This document shows positions 1-12,940 of a stretch of 64,000 bases of DNA, in pieces. Location of the stretch: assembly GCA_947359465.1 (NCBI GenBank), contig OX375877.1, forward strand, positions 55,010,944-55,074,943, in the 5' to 3' direction. This DNA comes from Metellina segmentata (taxonomy: Eukaryota > Arthropoda > Arachnida > Araneae > Tetragnathidae). Position 1 is the stretch's first letter; each line of letters starts with the position of its first letter. Position numbers and translations under genes: made by a program. The notes beneath the pieces were generated by a model that did no database searches, was not told where the DNA came from, and worked only from the letters and a program-made list of their open reading frames with translations.

Positions 1-288
1 ACAGAACTCGTCAATGCTTTAAACTTTCAGCACTAATGGCTACATCCTGTAATTATCAGCTTTTGAAAAAATGTTTGGCACTGGACACTTGCAAATAATC
101 TGAGGTTGTCTATGGACTAAGCAATCTGTTGAGTCAGGGATTCTGAACAACAGTAAAGTAAAAAACAAGTTGACATCTATTTGAAAATTTTGACAATATT
201 CATGCATAATTTTTTAATAAGTTACAAACAATAAAGCATCCTATCAAGTGTATGAAGCATGGGAAAATATTGTACAGTAATGTTATAC

Positions 289-1041
289 CAAGGTGGCAAC
301 AAATCCTTGCAAAAAAGTTCCTTGATATTTTCCTGATTTCTCTGACAGTCTCACAAAAATTTCCCTGATTTTACCAATTCCCTTAAGAAATGTTGTGATC
401 CGTAATTTGTATCAATATACAGTATCCACACAATATTTTAAAATATTTAGGGTCAAATGGGGTAAAAGGATCGTTGTCCACAAATATTGTGTATATTTTC
501 TCTACAAATAGTTTAATTGTTTTTGTAAAGGTTGGAACTCTTAAAATAGCAATTGAAAAAACTGGAGAAAAATACAAAATATTTTGACTACTAGCTTCTT
601 ACACCTGACCCTACAGTATCATACTATTCATCAAAATCAAATGCAAATATGCATAAAAAGTTCTACAAAAATGTAATTGCAAACAAAAATCTTAATTTAA
701 TGCACAAAAAAACATCATTAATTACACAAATTTCAAATTACATACCACAAGTTGAATAGCCAGCCTCGCGGCAACAAGACGCTGCAGCCGCAAAAAAAAC
801 GGCAACTGTTTTCACGGTGTTTAAAAATTACAACACCAGTGTTCTTTATTAGAACTACTATTTATTTGATTTACAAAAGCACTCGTAATCGGGCATTTCT
901 AGATAGGACAAATAATAATAGTTGCCATTTAAATTATCAAAATTTCCCTGATTTTGGTGAAATTTGGAAATTTTCTCTAATTTTTCCAAAATTAATAAAT
1001 TCCATGAGAATTCCTGATTTCCCGGTTCTGTTACCACCCTG
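289..1041. mobile_element. Possible non-autonomous hAT-like element
   Basis: The left end reads CAAGGTGGCAACA and the right end, reversed, reads CAGGGTGGTAACA, so the termini are imperfect inverted repeats. Both ends are flanked by TATAC, which could be a remnant target duplication. The interior repeats the motif TTTCCCTGATTTT near both ends and has no convincing coding region. The short CAGGG-type terminus fits hAT-like elements, but the 8-bp duplication expected for hAT is not clear, so the class is tentative. Confidence 0.35.
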
Positions 1042-1700
1042 TATACTTTAAAAAGTCTTTAGTTATTTATACTGTCCATGACCAGTAGGCATATTTCTAA
1101 ATGTCAAGACAGCCAAAGAAAAACCCTACTAGTAGGCCTAAACTACTTGTTACCCCTTTAATTGACTGTGGCCAATGGCTTAGCTATAGTGATTTTTCAA
1201 CTATTCTTTTTAATTGAGACATACATACAAAATAACACAATTAATGTGATTAATAATTTATCAAATAAAAAATACAACTGAGCTCTCTATTTGAAAGCAT
1301 GACAGTTAAACACTATGAACATCTTTCATTTTGCAAAATGCACCCTGAAACAATCACATGTCACTTTAATAGTGACCCATAACTTTATCAAGACCCAAAT
1401 ATTTACCTAATCAGACTATAATTTAAGTCTGTCACTTACATTTCTTGATAAATTTGTTAACATGATGATGTAATTTACTCAAGAAAAACTATGTAGGATG
1501 TCAACTTGTGTTCTAAAGTTAAACAAATGTTTTACCTTTTGTTTTTATTTTGAAAATTCATTTTTTAAATGTATTACCATGTAACAAACTATGATTTTTA
1601 GTAAAATAAATATTGATTTACCAGGTCACAAATACTGATTGTTTACTTAAAATAAATATTGATTTACACACACACACATGTCATGTTAAAAACTCAATTT
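1042..1700. other. AT-rich stretch, no gene seen
   Basis: Nothing coding is supported. The only structure is a short local duplication of the motif AAATAAATATTGATTTA near 1604 and 1650, followed by a small CA run. Confidence 0.5.
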
Positions 1701-1708
1701 TTTTATCC

Positions 1709-1921
1709 TTATGTTCTGTTAGAAATGAGAGAACGGTATTCAGTTATGTTCTTTCTGACGAGGCTGAAGATTGTCTCACACTCTTCATTGGAATGGGGGA
1801 TGAGCAGAATAGAAAGCATAACTTTGATCAATTTAGCAAATTTTATAATTCCATCAGCTCTTTTTATTTCACCTACTTCAACCCACTGCACATCAATACA
1901 GTCATGTCTTTCTATCATCAC
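1709..1921 (-). pseudogene. hAT transposase C-terminal dimerisation fragment
   Basis: About 70 residues are open on the minus strand and contain IPHSNEECETIFSLVRKN. This matches the conserved hAT dimerisation pattern, in which a proline-histidine-serine-asparagine run is followed by an F-S-L-V-R-K-N segment. Upstream sequence to about 2160 reads only in broken frames. No terminal repeats were found, so this is a transposon relic rather than a host gene. Confidence 0.6.
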
Positions 1922-2164
1922 AGATAAATCTTCCAGCTGTAGACAGTAAAACTACTTTTCCAATTCATCTATTGCTCCGTCATTGCACTCATTAAGTCCA
2001 ATAGAAAATTTTAGTGAATGGTTGCTTGATCGAAATATTAAACATCCATAAAAAAAGACAGACCCATACGTAAATCAGTACAATTAAGTGGAAATCCGTA
2101 AAAATTAAGGATAATCAATAAAAGGTGGCAAGTATGAATTATGATCGATGTCAGCAGTCACTTA

Positions 2165-3098
2165 AAAGGGACACAAAAGAGAGAAATGAGACATAAATCT
2201 GTTGTACAACTGTGTACCGACCATAGTCTAAAAGTTACTTTTGCCGTCAGGTAAAGGAACTATGTACCGATGACCAAAGCAATCGCTTATTTCCCTATGG
2301 CTTTTACAATGGTTCATTATCTCTAATGTAATGTGGTGGGGATAGTAAAACTTTTTTAGAATCAGGTAATGGGTAGTTTTGAATACTGTTTCTATGCAGA
2401 ATACTGTTTAAACTAAGACAGATATTTCTTTTCACATGAATATTATTGCCCCAATTCTTCAATTCAGTTAAAAATGAAAACTATGTATACCTTATTGTTA
2501 TCAAAGTAACATATCAATAACTTTCAAGGCAGTGCATAGAAGTCATCCCTATTTTTACATTTCACTCAATCCAACAAAAACGAAATTTGCCAGTACATTT
2601 CTTATAAATATAGAGCGTGTCAAAAGCAGGGTTCAAAACTAGAGGCTGTTAGCTGTATTTTGCATCTATAAATTTCCCCAATGACCGAAATTGTGGATCT
2701 AGTCATCACTAGGCACAAACTTTGGCTGAATTCTTTCACTTTTTTAGTGCAAATTCTGAACATTTGTTCCCCTCAGAAGAACCAATCGACAAACCTGACC
2801 ATTTGTTATTACTTCTAATAACCTAAGCTCTCACTTTTAAATAGATGCATTGAAGTCCAATCCCTAGTCATTACACTGTTTACATACTCACGATACACCT
2901 AAGTAGAACATTTTGGCAACTGAAGGAAAATGTTTAGGTGCCACTGATGCCTAACTTTCAGCTCCTGATACAAAAATAGTTGAGAATTCATTTCCGAAGA
3001 TGTGTGCCAAGAAGTTAAGTATTTTTTCACAAATTTAAATCTTGTGTCAAATTATTCAGTTTATGCTATTTGAACTAAGTAGGCATATTCGAACTTAC
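2165..3098. other. Intergenic or intronic, nothing recognised
   Basis: AT-rich sequence with stops in all frames. It lies downstream of the minus-strand exon at 3099-3188 and is probably intron of that gene. Confidence 0.5.
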
Positions 3099-3188
3099 TT
3101 TAGGATTACAGGCATCTTGTTCTTCATCAACTGCTTTTACCTCAGTATAAGTTTCTGAACCAATTACTTTTTCTATTATAGAAGAAGC
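3099..3188 (-). CDS. Internal exon of unrecognised minus-strand gene
   Basis: A 90-nt open exon encoding 30 residues that start ASSIIEKVIGSETY and end QDACNPK. The acceptor on the minus strand is a pyrimidine-rich CTTCCTGTTTCTCAG, and the donor is a consensus GTAAGT directly after the AAA codon. Both ends are phase 0, matching the phase 0 end of the exon at 4073-4404. That agreement is the main reason for joining them. The peptide is acidic and soluble and no domain is recognised. Confidence 0.6.
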
Positions 3189-4072
3189 CTGAGAAACAGG
3201 AAGATTTTCGTGATAAAGTACAGGTTTTAATGCTGATGGTATGTTCGGATATATGGTGCCTTCTTAAATTTCAATGGTTCTTAAATTCCAGACAAACCAT
3301 TGGAAAACATAAGACTATCTTCCAAAATCTTTAAAAACTGATTGGCATTCAAAAATATCTGCATTCAATAAAAAAATATGTTTACATTTCTAAAATAAGC
3401 ATAAGCATTAGATTACGTGATTAACTACAAATTTGTATACCGTCATTTTTGCGTTGTGTTTTTCGGAAACTGTCTCCCCTAGCCATGTTAAAAAATTAGC
3501 ATTTAATTTTTTATGTGTTAGACAAATTAATATGATTAACTATAGTAAAAAATTCTCTTTTTATTCCCCAGGCAAGATACTTAAATACGAAAACCTTTTT
3601 TAAATATTGTATATAGAGTATTTTTAGAATGTACTGGGCATTTTCAAATGTGTGGATGGTAGTGCATATGAATTTTCAGAATAAAGGGCAGTAATAGAGA
3701 TAGAATTAGTAAAAAAGCTAAATATGCTTTTAACTTTGAATCACACAAAACTTTCATACAAAAAAACTTCATTCACATGACCATAAAACCCATACAATAA
3801 ACCAATTAAATTTAACATGAACTATTATTTTTTTAATTGTATGTACAGGACAAACTCAATTTTAAATAAACTAACAACAAGATTTGTTTCATCCCAGTAT
3901 ATGGTGTGGTTACCAAAGTTTGTCATGTTAATGTGGGATAAGTAAAATTAACCATTACCTTTTGAAACTGAACTGTCAACAAAAAAAAATGGACACCAAG
4001 GCCACACTGTTAAACTAGGATTTTACACTAAACCTTAAAACACAAAAATCCTACATTTAAATAGATTCTTAC

Positions 4073-4404
4073 ATGGCATGCGTTATCAAATTCTTTGGCG
4101 AGTGTTATGACGGTCATAACCTGCTTCACTTTCACATTATCATCCACATTGAATTTGGTTCTCAAATCCTCTTCAGACAGGGCCCAAAACTGGTTGAGAG
4201 GCAAGTCGGATGGAACCACACCCATTAACACCTCTTCAAGGCGATTGGCCAACATAAACGATCCCACAGTGGGGCATGGCACTTCACGCCACTTTTGGGA
4301 GGTTATATTCTGCCTACTCTGAGGGGCTGAGGAAGAACGAGCAGTAAATGCTTCCCTCCTGGAATGCCGCCACTGAGTATGCTCTTTCTCACTCATGTCA
4401 AGGC
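4073..4404 (-). CDS. Exon of unrecognised minus-strand gene
   Basis: The exon follows a TTTTTACAG acceptor and ends at a GTAAGA donor, both on the minus strand. It is open throughout. A methionine at 4394-4396 gives 108 residues: a basic, Ser/Arg-rich N-terminal part, then a compact predicted-helical part containing SFMLANRLEEVLMGVVP and LNQFWALSEEDLRTKF. The first two exon bases complete a codon from an upstream exon that was not found, so the methionine may be internal. The composition and clean splice sites argue for a real host gene. I do not recognise the family and assign no function. Confidence 0.6.
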
Positions 4405-7400
4405 CTGTAAAAATAAAGTGATACAAATTACAAAATTTTACGAGATAACAGCAAAGAAATTAATAATGAATGTGTTTTTTAAACACAAAAATTTGTTACA
4501 AATCATATCACATTTTGATAAATCATACATTCAAATATATTCCTCGTACTTGTCTCTCAATGAATTTTTGGTTTGCAGAAGCAGAGAAATTATAATGCTA
4601 AGTCTGATGTACAGAACAATTTTTTCTCAAATCAAAAGCCTTTCGATCCTTGAATGAAAAGTTATAGAAAAGCATGACTTGCCAGTCCTTTTTTCGATAT
4701 AAGTAGAATTAGTAAAAATATATGCCACTAGAGAGTATGAGAAGGAATTTTTTATTGTAAAAACATTCTGACTCATTTATTATAATTTGCTACATTTTAC
4801 CATATATTTTCAATTTAGTTGGAAGTAAATAAAAGGAGAGGGAAATTTAACAACCAATTTATATCCTATTGCTTCCAATAATTTATCTCTGCCCTTGGCA
4901 TGTAGCATTTTTTCTTGTTTCATAAGAAAAATATATAATCAGACTGGTGAGTTGGCAGTCGAGTCAAGTGGTTTTGAACAAGTTCATTAGTTAAATTAGG
5001 TAATCGTTTGGAATGTAAACAGTGTGCGCTTCCACATCTGATGTCTTTAGCATAGATTCTGGCTCTAAGTTTACCATTCGGTGATGAAACCGATAGCAGT
5101 GACAATAGGTTGGTAGAGGAAACCATCCAAGGAGATTTGGTTTTACGATATCAGCCTACTTCTAATGTTCTTTCACACCTTTTCAAAAATTAGCTGAATC
5201 AGGTGGATCGCCTTCTTGATGGAGTCATGCACTTTCAAAGGGTTAAAATGATTTGAAAAAATTATTTTTCCTGATATCGCATATTTTTACTTTACACTTT
5301 TACATGAACCAAATGCAAAGAATACTTGTGATTATAAATTCCCTGTTATAAGTATCACAAATGAGATTTACCTTTAAAACCAATCATATCGTAAGCCTAT
5401 AAGTTGCCATTCAACTGATAGCTCAAAAGCTGAATGAAAAACAATTTAGACCGATCACAACACTTGAATGAAACGAGTTATTTTCTGTGTCAAAGCAATC
5501 TTTCATTGATATATTTAACATAGGTTGTGTTTTAAATGCAATCCTATGTTAGAACTAGAGATTAGGTGACAAGAAATAAAGAGGACAGAAATAGTGGTAA
5601 GAAAGAAGCAGAGCATGTTAGTATAGAGCACAGTGTACAACTCTGTACTGCTCTCTCTCTCTCTCAACTATAACTCATAATTGTAAAGTAACTATAGTCA
5701 ATGCAACTAATAAATTTCACGCTTTTTCAAGCGTAAATTTATTCCTAACGTAAATCTAACAAACTAGAAGGGTGTTAAATACTTTCTTTCTCTCACTTTT
5801 GGGCTCTTTTACATGCTACTACATTCTTTAACATTATGAGTATCAGGAAATGGTTCGTTCCCTTATACACATCTCACAGCTAGTCACTCATTCACATTCA
5901 AAGAACTGCTTAAAATAAAATATTTAGGTCAGAAACATATATTAGTATAAACACTAAGTGAGTGCATAGGAAAACATCTTAATTACTAAACACATTTCAT
6001 TTTTGACAATACTTGTTGAATCCTAAAATAGCTTATATGGTAATTTAGAAGATAAATAAAAGAAAGTAAATATTAAAATATTTCAATAAATATATTTAAT
6101 GTGCTCATAAACCTGTGTATTTATAAAAAATAATGTTTTAAGCAGAATCAAACTATGATGAAACTATCAAATAGCTACTCCTTATCCTCAAAAATTTTCA
6201 CTAATTTAAACCAGAATCAATGCATGCAATTTGTTTCTCTAGTTTTATTCTAGAATTCCAAAAAAGTAAAATCATAACTTGAGATGCAAACTAATTTCAT
6301 TTATTAAGACTTCATTTTGGAAGGCTTTCTTTGGTTTCAAAGGAAGTTCTATGGAATAAAACTTGGGGAATCACTGATAAGAACATTTATTAGAAACTGT
6401 TAAAAACAGCACTTATAATAAAAATTATAAAAAAACAAGCACTTTCTAATTTCATTCAGAAATAATCCAAAACAGACATCAAGTATCCTTCTATGACCTG
6501 TAAACAAATTGCAAACTTTGTTCAGGAATGCAATAAAACACAAAATTTTATTCCAGAAACCTAGACATTGCCTTTAATTCTAAAAATATGTACATTCATA
6601 CAGAAAATTTTAGCATTAATGTATTCATAGAACATGGTCGATGGATTTTGTGAGAAGGGTCAGATTAAGTAAGCAATGTATTTAGATCAAGTAAATGGTC
6701 ATACACACAAGGAAAGTTTTACTGACACAGAAGTTACAAATTCACAAAGGATAGTTACAGGAATCAAACTGTGCCATTTATAGCTTGCAGGATGCTAGTG
6801 CAGTGTTAGAATCTGAGTCCATGCAAAAAATGTAGATAGAGCCCCATAAAAATATATAAATTACCTATTATTCTTTTGCAAGTTTGAAGCAAACAGCTCT
6901 TAAATTATGCAAGTTATGAGCTGTATAAATAACCTCCAAACAATATAAATGATAAATTCAATAAATCTAAATTATTATTTCTTCAATGAGGTAGAAAGAC
7001 CAGTTTAGTCTGATATTTGTTCCTCATGCTTAAAATGACGAATTTCTAAATGATACTATTTATCTGATAGAAGCACAAGAGAATTGTATGAAAACTACAG
7101 AATTTAACAAAAGAAAAATTATACAAATATCATAATTGAATAACACTCCTATGACGTTACTTGAGAACAATATTTGTTCTACAAGTTGGAATGTTGTGCA
7201 AAATCAAACAACTGTTTCATCAAAAGTACTGGGACAATGCAAGGTAAGAAAAACAACTCTCAAACTGTTTATTGAATTCCCTTCACCAGATACCAATAAT
7301 CGCAACATGTTCTACACATTGATGGAAACTCCTAATTTTTACATAGCTGAAAAACATCAGGTTCTAGAACGAAACATTTAAGTTCAGTCTCCCAACACTT

Positions 7401-8639
7401 AAAAATATAGGTAGCTACTCGAAAACGTGCAATGTGAATTCATGAACATATTTTTAAAAGAAAACATATTTTTAAAAGAAAACATATTTTAAAAAGACTG
7501 TAAGCAAAACAAAGTGTGTATTTGAAATAATAAATATAACAAAACACTTAAACTTTCATCCCAATAAGAGCAATTATTTATATGATTTAACCTTGGCTTG
7601 GTTGAAAACAAAAAAAAAATTCTATTTTTCACGTTTTCGGCTTCTCTCTAAATTATAAATTTATTTGAAGAAACATTCTTTTCAGACAAAGTCGATATTA
7701 GTATCTTAACAGGATGACCTACAATTAATTAATCAACAGATGTTGACTTTAAAAAATTTTACAAATATTTTGCATATCCATTTCTATTTTGTCAGAGATG
7801 ATTTTTCGGATTAATTCAACAGAAAACTCAATTCTCGCACGGAATATATAGTAGTACCTCTCGAGGTTTTAGATAAGAGTAAAATTGATAGAAAGGCATT
7901 TGTTAAAACTGGTGTCATTTTTCCAATGGGGTGATAAATACTTACCAATGTTGACAAAAACATTTCAAAAAGGCTTTTAAGTTTTGAAATCTATAATCAG
8001 TACGTAGACAAATACAATGTACTAACCTCAAACAATAAGGTTAGCAGACAACACATATACCTCTCCGGGCTGCCTGTAATTTGCTGTCCTGCTTCAATGC
8101 GAAGATATAGCCCTCTTTTCGAGAGCCACTAAGTCGATTTTCATCTTCTTGTGTTTACAGTTTACAATAAACTGTATAATCCTCTTCTCTCCTATCCTCT
8201 GTTCTCACAATGTACCCATGGTCAGACATAAACTTTAGAAATAAACAAAAAATAATTTTACGATCGATATTGCTTCCTGATGCCAAACATACTGTAGTAA
8301 TGATGAAATGGGAAATCCCATTGCTCATGGATGATGAATCCTGAGCAAAACGAATTTGAAAACTATGACGAATATTGATCAAGAACATTCGATATCTTTA
8401 ACAAAAATACTAAACTTTTTTTTTTGAAACGACAAAGATATTTTCCACGAAAATAATACCATGGTACTCTTGATTTCGTTTTGAGATACCGATGTGGAGC
8501 TGCGGTAATCCAGTTGGTAGCGCAGTGATTTAAGACGATAATGGTAATGGTAATTGTTTAAATTAATGCAGAGTACGCCCACGTATTAAGAGACATTTAT
8601 TTAAACATTCATAAACAGAAGGATCAGATTTCAACAGTA
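4405..8639. other. Long AT-rich non-coding stretch
   Basis: No supported exon, RNA gene or transposon. It has a short CT microsatellite near 5647-5665. Near 8491-8530 there is a fragment resembling the 5' head of a tRNA-derived SINE (GTAATCCAGTTGGTAGCGC), without an obvious B box. Confidence 0.45.
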
Positions 8640-9285
8640 ATTATTAATCAACATCGTACTAGAGCAACTAATTGGGCTATTGACGATGGTCCGGGATCAA
8701 TCCCCAGAGTGAAAGATTCGAGGACAACACCGTGTCATTTTGAACCTCGGTCATATATATGACGAGGTAACACCTGAGCTGGCACCCCACTCTCTAAACT
8801 TACACGCCAATGCAATCGTAAGGTAAGTAATTTTTAATTAAAGGCATACCAGAGCAACACAGCAGGCTATTGACGATGTACCGGGATCAATCCCATAAGG
8901 GAAAGATCCTAGAGGACATCACAACGTAATTTTGAACCACGGTCAGAAAAACCGTAATTGGGAATTTTTAGTTAACGTCGTACTAGAGAAACACAACGGG
9001 CTATTGACGACGGTCCGCGATCAGTCCCTTAAGGAAAAGATCCGAGGACAACAACTCGTAATTTTGAACCACGGTCTGGTGCCGAAGCAACACCTGAGCT
9101 GTCACCCCACTCTCCAAACTTTCACGCCAACCCAACATGAGGACTTTCGGCCATGACAGATTTAAGGTGCACCAGCCGCCTCAACACCATACGTTCACAA
9201 ACATCCATGCTCGGACCCGGATGCGAACCGGGAACCTTCCGATCTAGAGTATAACACCTTAACCACTATACCGACAGCGAAAAAA
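8640..9285 (-). repeat. SINE-2 cluster (tRNA-derived SINE, minus strand)
   Basis: At 8970-9285 there is a nearly complete minus-strand copy. Its tRNA-like head is at the high-coordinate end (GGTTCGCATCC-type B box near 9218-9230). The body contains GACCGTGGTTCAAAATTACG and a tail read as TTAACGTCGTACTAGAG. Two further partial copies of the body lie at about 8640-8830 and 8845-8945, so the 3' module is tandemly repeated. Related copies occur at 21135-22215, 34186-34494, 40712-40835, 47790-47880, 56803-57075 and 58310-58475. Confidence 0.75.
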
Positions 9286-9296
9286 CAGATCCTACA

Positions 9297-10824
9297 GCGA
9301 AATCTGAGTCATCTGTAAATAAAGGTAAGGCAAATCAGGATTAGGAAATGTTAATAATGCGGCATTCGCTAAATTTTGTTTGCATTTTTCAAACATTTCT
9401 TTAGTTTCTTCGGTCCACGGAACTTTTCTCGCGTCTTTTTTTCTTGCTCCACGTAAATAATCGTTTAGTGGTGCTTGAGTATTATAAGCGTCTTTTAAGT
9501 AACGACGATAAAAGTTAATCATGCCGAGAAAAGTGCGCAATTCATGAATTGTTTCAGGCAATTTATAATCTACAATTGATTGAACTTTAGCGGGAAGTGG
9601 GCGTGAACCTTCTGGTGTAATTAAATACCCTAAAAATTCCAATTTCTTAACTCCGAACTCTGATTTTGAAATATTTATTCTTAAACCATATTTTTCCAAG
9701 CGATTAAAAACTAATTTCAAATTATCTTTATGTTCATCTATAGTTGAAGAGGCTATCAAAATATCATCTAAATAAGGAAATACGAAACTCAAACCACAGA
9801 AAACTTCATTAATAAAGCGTTGAAATGTGGAAGGCGCGTTTCGTAAACCAAAACTCATAACATTAAATTCATAAAGTCCGAAAAGTGTAATAATCGCAGT
9901 TTTTTGCTTATCTTCTTCAGCAATCGGTATTTGAAAATACGCTTTAAATAAATTAATTTTTGAGAAAATCTTCTTGCCTTTTAAAATATGCTGGAAATCT
10001 TCAATTCTCGGTATCGGATAACGATCAGGAATAGTTTGTGCATTTAATCTTCTATAATCACCACACGACCGTAATGTACCATCTTTTTTATGCACTAAAT
10101 GCAGTGGACTAGCCCATGGCGATTTTGAAGGTCGAATTATGTTATTGTCTAGCATATATTTAAATTCCTGTTTCGCAATTTCTAATCTTTTGGTATCTAA
10201 CTGTCGAGCTCTCGAATATACTGGCTGACCTTCAGTGGCAATATAATGTTTGACATTCTGCGGAGTATTATTTATCAACAGATTAGGTTTCATCAAATTT
10301 GGGTACAAGGAAATGATATCAGAAAAATTAGAAGACTGATTCATAACACTTAAATTATTTTCTGCCTCTATAGATGAAATTTCACCAGTTACAAAAAGGT
10401 TTGTTAGTCCATCAATAAGGCGTTTTTTGTTAATATCTACCAATAATTTGAACTTACTTAAGAAGTCAGCTCCAAGTATTCCTTTATCCACTTTTGCTAT
10501 AATGAAAGGCCACTGGAAATCACGGCGAAGTCCCAAATTGAGTTTCAAAATTTTATGTCCGAAAGTTTGAATTTCGGAGCCATTAGCTGCATAAAGTTTA
10601 AAAGAATTACATACTTTATGTTTTTCTGAAGCTGGAATGATTGATACATCCGCTCCACTATCAACTAGAAAGCGCAAACCGGTGTTCTTGTCCCTCACAA
10701 ACAAACTGTAATTGCGGCAATCTTGAATATCATCATCAGCAGAGCTCGCCGTTCCTTCTACTGCTGACTTATGTTTTCCGACGACTTCCAACTGCAAGGA
10801 CCTTTGCATTTGTTTGGATAACAA
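9297..10824 (-). pseudogene. Gypsy Q pol: aspartic protease and reverse transcriptase
   Basis: About 509 residues are open on the minus strand. The retropepsin motif LVDSGADVSIIP lies at about residues 53-64. The reverse transcriptase spans about 200-420, with the YLDD catalytic box at 351-354 and FGLRNAPSTFQRFI at 325-338. The usual first catalytic aspartate (I-D-L-x-x-A-Y) reads INLFKAY, so one metal-binding Asp is replaced by Asn. The frame ends at the start of the RNase H connection. It overlaps the end of gag part 2 in another frame, as is common where pol is made by frameshifting. Confidence 0.85.
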
Positions 10825-11198
10825 TTAGCTCCGAACTTGAAATGGTAATAGCAGTATTTGCCTTCTGGGTAGAATCGCTTTTTCGATCGACTTCTATTTC
10901 GCCTCATATTTGGAACACAAATGTCAGTTCTTGATTGTCTGTCAATGTTCAGAGCAGAGATTTGTTGTTCTAAAGAAGAAATTTTTTCGAGGATTTTGGT
11001 TGTTTCCGAGTTATTGGGAGTTGCAGAAAAAAGTTCCGTTTTCGGATTCATTTCCAAAATTTTATCAGCCATAACTGAAAGATTATCAAGGCTTTCTACG
11101 CTCACCAACAAAATGTTCTGAATGGATTCTGGTAATTTTTCGAGCCATAACGTGCGTAAAACCTTCTCGGAGATGTTCATTCCGCCAAGCGATTTCAT
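10758..11198 (-). pseudogene. Gypsy Q gag, second part
   Basis: About 146 residues starting MKSLGGMNISEKVLRTLWLE, the typical middle of arthropod gypsy gag, followed by a coiled-coil stretch (SSLEQQISALN). It ends in a basic region and a Cys/His cluster (CYYHFKFG...C...C). The high-coordinate end is the junction with the partial LTR of element P. About nine residues expected between this part and part 1 are missing. Confidence 0.8.
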
Positions 11199-11201
11199 TA
11201 T

Positions 11202-11326
11202 TCAATATTCTTACTTCTTAACTTTTCCCTTTCGGTTGTGTTCGTCTTGTGTCTCTTTTCGTCTTGTGGAATAAATTATTGTGTTCTAATTTATGTTGTA
11301 TTAATTGCACACCAACAAACACCACA
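11202..11326 (+). repeat. Gypsy P 5' LTR, missing its first part
   Basis: Matches the last 125 bp of the 3' LTR (13271-13395) and ends ACCACA. The first ~127 bp of the LTR are absent, and the left edge joins Q gag directly. Confidence 0.8.
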
Positions 11327-11327
11327 A

Positions 11328-11633
11328 ATGGTGACCCGGACGTGATGACGTCGCGAACTGTCGACGCTGCTTCTGGAGGAAGGTTGGATGCAATGTAGTT
11401 AAACTTGGTACGATTGTCCGTTATTGGTTTGGGTACTCCTAATTCGAACGTACTCTCACATATGTGGAACCAAAGTGCAGGGTCGCTGAAGTTGTAGGAC
11501 GGAATTTTCACCGCGCTGACGTCGGTCATTTTTAAGTCCAAGGCTTCACAGCACGTTGAAGAAAAATAATGGATAATTTTGAAAAATATATCCGGATTCA
11601 GGTATTGTGCGTTCTTTAATAGCGGGTCACCAT
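11328..11633 (-). pseudogene. Inverted gypsy gag N-terminal segment inside P
   Basis: The minus strand encodes a gag N-terminus (MDLKMTDVSAVKIPSYNF, then ESTFELGVPKPITDN and NLPPEAASTVRDVI), opposite to the integrase of the same element. The segment begins ATGGTGACCCGG (11328-11339) and ends CGGGTCACCAT (11623-11633), so primer-site-like sequence flanks it as an inverted repeat. The N-terminus differs from that of Q, so it comes from another gypsy subfamily, perhaps that of P. Confidence 0.75.
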
Positions 11634-12940
11634 AGAAATTGACACCATCTCTTCTCCATTAAATTTTCAAGAATTTGCTTCAGCCCAAGCGAATGATTCA
11701 GAGTTAAAGGCGATTCTAACCAAAAACGACACCACTAATTTTGGAAAAGACTTATTTTCCAATCGCTAATTTGGAACTGTTGTGCGACATGTCCACCGGA
11801 CAACCTCGACCATTTGTCCCACAATCATATAGAAACATCATATATAACCAACTTCATGGACTTTCCCATCCAGCAATCTTCGCTACAAATAAGTTGATAA
11901 CTTCTCGATATGTTTGGCCAGCAATGAACAAATGGATTAAAGAGCAGGTACAATGTTGTATTCCTTGCCAACGTTCTAAAGTCCATCGCCACACCAAGAC
12001 TCCACTTGCTACATTCAATCTACCAGATGCTCGATTTTCCCATATACATCTGGATTTTATTGGACCACTGCCATCATCTGACGGCCAACGTTATTGCCTC
12101 ACGATAACTGATCGTTTCACTCGCTGGCCTGAAGTAATCCCGACTACTGACATGACTGCCGAAACAGTTTGTCGAGCACTATTAAGTGGTTGGATTTCCA
12201 GATTCGGCTGTCCTACAACAATAACAACAGATCAGGGCAGAAGTTTCGAATCAAATCTCTTTAGACAGCTAACTAAAGTGCTTGGAACCAACCACATCCA
12301 TTCCGCAGCGTATAGACCCCAATCTAATGGGTTAATAGAACGTTTTCATCGTCACCTCAAAAGTGCTCTTAAATGCTATGAGCATACAAAATGGACCGAG
12401 GTACTACCAATTGTTTTGCTAGGATTGCGATCTGCAATAAAGAACGATATTAACGCTACGTGTGCAGAATTTGTATATGGAACAACACTTCGTTTACCAT
12501 CTGACATTTTATTAAGTGAACAAGTTTCTGCAACAGCCTTTCCATCCTACGTAGATCAACTTCGCACCTTGATGCAAACTTTAAATCCAATTGCAACATC
12601 AAAACATTGCAAGGATTCAATCTATGTTAATCCCTCATTGGAAACATGTTCTCATGTGTTTTTACGTGTGGACTGTCACAAACCTCCATTGTCTCAGCCT
12701 TATACTGAACCACATCCTGTTCTTGATCGTTCGGAAAAGAACTGTCGGATTATTGTGAATGGCAAAACAATTTCTGTCACGTTAGACAGAGTAAAACCTG
12801 CTCATATTCTGCGTGACGATAGCAACATTAACTTATATTTGCCTTCTAAATCTACAGAGTCCAGGGAATCTGTTCAACCTCTTACAACAAGAAGTGGAAG
12901 AACCGTACATTTCCCCAAAAGGCTTATTGAATATATTTAA
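11634..12940 (+). pseudogene. Gypsy P integrase
   Basis: Open for about 399 residues from 11741. A single-base frameshift near 11735 separates it from the preceding linker (SSPLNFQEFASAQ). It contains a zinc-binding HHCC module (HGLSH ... CCIPC), then the catalytic core with [18 protein letters not shown] and [10 protein letters not shown] giving the D, D and E residues. A C-terminal domain continues to a stop just before the polypurine region and 3' LTR. The core appears intact, but the element lacks the rest of pol. Confidence 0.85.
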
